Assembly: GCA_002104905.1 (NCBI GenBank)
Contig: MCFE01000838.1
Span: 1-31,635, forward strand
Length of the DNA: 31,635 nucleotides
Direction: 5' to 3'
DNA from: Basidiobolus meristosporus CBS 931.73
Lineage: Eukaryota > Basidiobolomycota > Basidiobolomycetes > Basidiobolales > Basidiobolaceae
Shown: piece by piece, positions 29,852-31,635 of the stretch
Layout of the letters: every line of letters starts with the position of its first letter
Numbering within the stretch: the first letter of the stretch is position 1
Notes under the pieces: generated by a model
Databases searched by the model: none
What the model was told of the DNA's origin: nothing
The model's input: the letters and a program-made list of their open reading frames with translations, nothing else
Translations under genes and position numbers: made by a program

Positions 29852-30870
29852 ATGGACAAGACTACCTTTATTCAACACCATAAAAGAAGAGAAAAAGGAC
29901 CATATGGCTATTGAAGCAAGTCTCTCAGCCATGAAGCACTCAGATGGCATAGGAAGTATTACAAGGATCACAGCCAGTGTTTTGCCACACAAGTCATATT
30001 TGAGCATTCATTAGTCACTACTTTACCAATAATATCTTGACAGCCACTTGATACTTCTATAACCGCATCCAGCAGTACTTGTCTCCTTGTGCTAACTGAG
30101 TCAGGTGAGTTTGTGACACCTTTAGGCACACCTGGGCCTTCTGAATATGGCATGCAGAGTGATAATGCTGAAGAAGAAGAATCATTGATGGTTTGTGAGC
30201 CTATCTCCCCTTACAACTGTACTCCACATGAGCCTGGCAAAATCCCAATATGAGATGAGACAACACCGGTGGAAAAAACTGCCAAGGATATCTTATGGAG
30301 CCAAGTGAGCACAATAATTCATGTACTTGTTAATGATGAGATGTTGTGGCTAGAGAAGTGGCATATCACCACTAATATCAGCAATGGGGGCTTTGAGGAT
30401 TTACTACTACTTCTTGCAAAAAGCATTCTGGGATGCAACTTACCAGGTACATGGTACAAGTGCACAACCATCATGCAGCTGGCAACATACAACCCAGAGA
30501 CTGTCCAGATACTAGCATGTGCTAATAGTTGCATGGCATTCACATCAAAAATGCCACCATTGCAAGGTGTCCAACTTGTCAGGAATCCATCATCATTGGG
30601 GGAAAACTGTATTCACACTCCAGATGCACTCCAGTAATACCCCATTTAAAGAAGCTTATGCAGTCCAACAAACATTGTGAAGGTATTGAGTACCACACTT
30701 GATACCAATCAAGCACATACATTTTCAATGTAGATAATGACAAACATTACAAACAACTAAGAAGTAAGGGCTACTTCTAAGGTATGTGTGACCATGCCTT
30801 TGCCTTGACACTGGATGGGTTTCCATTGAACAAGTACTCTACCAGCAAATTCAGCCAGCCAATGCATATG
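29852..30870 (+). pseudogene. transposase of element Z, N-terminal part, decayed
   Basis: It begins at ATG 29852 ('MDKTTFIQHHKRREK'). The zinc-finger-like region is broken: the first Cys is Tyr and the second pair is lost to TGA. A better preserved segment (30269-30637) covers 'KDILWSQVSTIIHVLVNDEMLWLEKWHITTN' and 'CANSCMAFTS'. It shows the reading frame that X has lost: TGG where X has TAG, and one base more. The frame then shifts at the 'TSKMPPLQ' point. Further on 'ALTLDGFPLNKYS' keeps the Asp of the DGF motif. Homology ends near 30870. It is non-functional. Confidence 0.85.
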
Positions 30871-31283
30871 GTACCAATGGTATGCTGAATCTGGGAGCTT
30901 AGCAAGCATCAGGCTGGAGTACAAGTTTGTGGGTGTAACATAAGTGTGCTAGTTGTGGCAGGTATAAGCATAGGTTCAGGTAAATCAAGAAGAAGCAATA
31001 GTTCAGTTATATTTTAACCATGTTTGGATTATCAATGGTATAAATGGGTAAATAAAGGGGAAATGCTCATATTTCTAATATATTATCAGTACAGTGGGTA
31101 CCTAATGGAACAAAACAATTTGGGCCATTTTATGGAGTTGGTAGCATATAGTGACCATTAGATAGCAAACTAAAATAATATTAAGACCATAACAAGGCTG
31201 TGATAAGGCTATGGAAGCACTGCTGATGTACCTTTAAGTTTTTCTCCAACAAAAGGATTTCGGATGGTGAAGACTGTTGAAAG
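30871..31283. other. no feature recognised
   Basis: This is AT-rich sequence between the end of recognisable element Z and the LTR. A weak resemblance to the next part of the transposase (for example GCTGAATCTGGG against TCTGAATCTGCC) may mean that it is very decayed Z sequence. Confidence 0.35.
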
Positions 31284-31630
31284 TGCTGTAAGATTTGTAG
31301 TTACACCTAGTTACTTCACCTAACCTAGTCACTTAGATCATTACCCACAAGTCTTGAAGAACACTGACCAAATTTCTTGCAAGTATTTGCTTTGAATATT
31401 TTCACCAAAACATCAGGTACCCAGAACATGAAATTCTGATGAGTAGTCCAAGCAGCCCAAGCTTAGCCTATGTGCTCTGGAGACCTTCCTAAGCATATTC
31501 TGTATGCTTGTCTTGCCTATAACTTGTAAAAGTATAAATACTACTTTGACATTCAATAAATCACCAAGTGAATATCACACAGTCTACTTATTCACCTGAT
31601 CACTTCCAATATCTCCCAACTCTCACAGCT
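31284..31630 (+). repeat. diverged Ty1/copia LTR
   Basis: This is homologous over its whole length to the LTRs at 808-1155 and 17266-17615, in plus orientation, with more substitutions and small gaps. It keeps the GTAAAAGTATAAATACTAC box and CATTCAATAAATCACC. The start is TGCTGTAAG; the end aligns with CTCACAGCT where the others have CTTACAACA, so TG...CA is lost. The window ends 5 bp later, so it may be a solo LTR or the 5' LTR of a longer element. No clear target duplication is visible. Confidence 0.85.
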
Positions 31631-31635
31631 AAGAG

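Larger units (their letters stand above)
29262..30870 (+). mobile_element. CACTA-like element Z, right part
   Basis: After the second ACC the sequence resumes the accessory gene of Z (minus strand), then the divergent intergenic region and the N-terminal part of its transposase (plus strand). Homology with X becomes unconvincing after about 30870, and no CCCTATG-type end is seen, so the right end is lost, truncated or too diverged to see. Confidence 0.85.

Noticed and set aside
1-31635. tRNA, rRNA or other structural RNA genes
   Set aside because: No cloverleaf-like A/B box pair, rRNA signature or other known RNA motif was recognised by eye on either strand. A covariance-model search was not possible here.

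Overview
The window is eukaryotic and looks like a repeat-rich compartment of a filamentous fungal genome, most likely a basidiomycete. That assignment is inference. It rests on a Ty1/copia element, on CACTA-type (Tnp2-like) transposases with the fungal zinc-knuckle and 'YIPxIPRL' layout, and on PIF/Harbinger-like DDE transposases, with no bacterial operon or ribosome-binding-site structure. I find no convincing host gene, tRNA or rRNA. Almost everything is a transposable element, a broken piece of one, or minisatellite. CpG is scarce outside the Harbinger copies, where copy-to-copy differences often fall at CpG, which suggests cytosine methylation and deamination or a RIP-like process.

Layout, left half. 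1-807 is a decayed CACTA-like transposase fragment (P). It is cut by a copia element whose 3' LTR (808-1155) and reverse transcriptase/RNase H half of pol (1167-3122) remain. Copia stops exactly where a 3.4 kb two-gene Harbinger-like element begins (copy A, 3126-6525). A 34-bp palindromic minisatellite follows (6531-8202), then Harbinger copy B (8205-11477), a probable solo LTR of a second retrotransposon family (11574-12649), and 3.4 kb of older minisatellite whose period changes from 34 to about 40 bp (12650-16035).

Layout, right half. Several insertions sit inside one another, most belonging to one CACTA-like family. Element Q (from about 16.1 kb) is interrupted by a solo copia LTR (17266-17615, perfect 5-bp duplication CTTTC), by intact Harbinger copy C (17663-21063), and by CACTA-like element W (starts 21079). 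W is interrupted by element Z (starts 22331), and Z by element X (24190-29261). X has both ends and a perfect 3-bp target duplication (ACC). Its termini read CCCTATG rather than CACTA. Z resumes at 29262 and fades near 30.87 kb. A diverged copia LTR closes the window (31284-31630).

How the genes work together. Each Harbinger element carries two divergent genes: a 294-aa DDE transposase and a larger accessory protein (410 aa in copy C) with a basic C-terminus. Each complete CACTA-like element likewise carries a Tnp2-type transposase and a divergent accessory gene. Only Harbinger copy C has both genes open. Every CACTA-like copy here is damaged.
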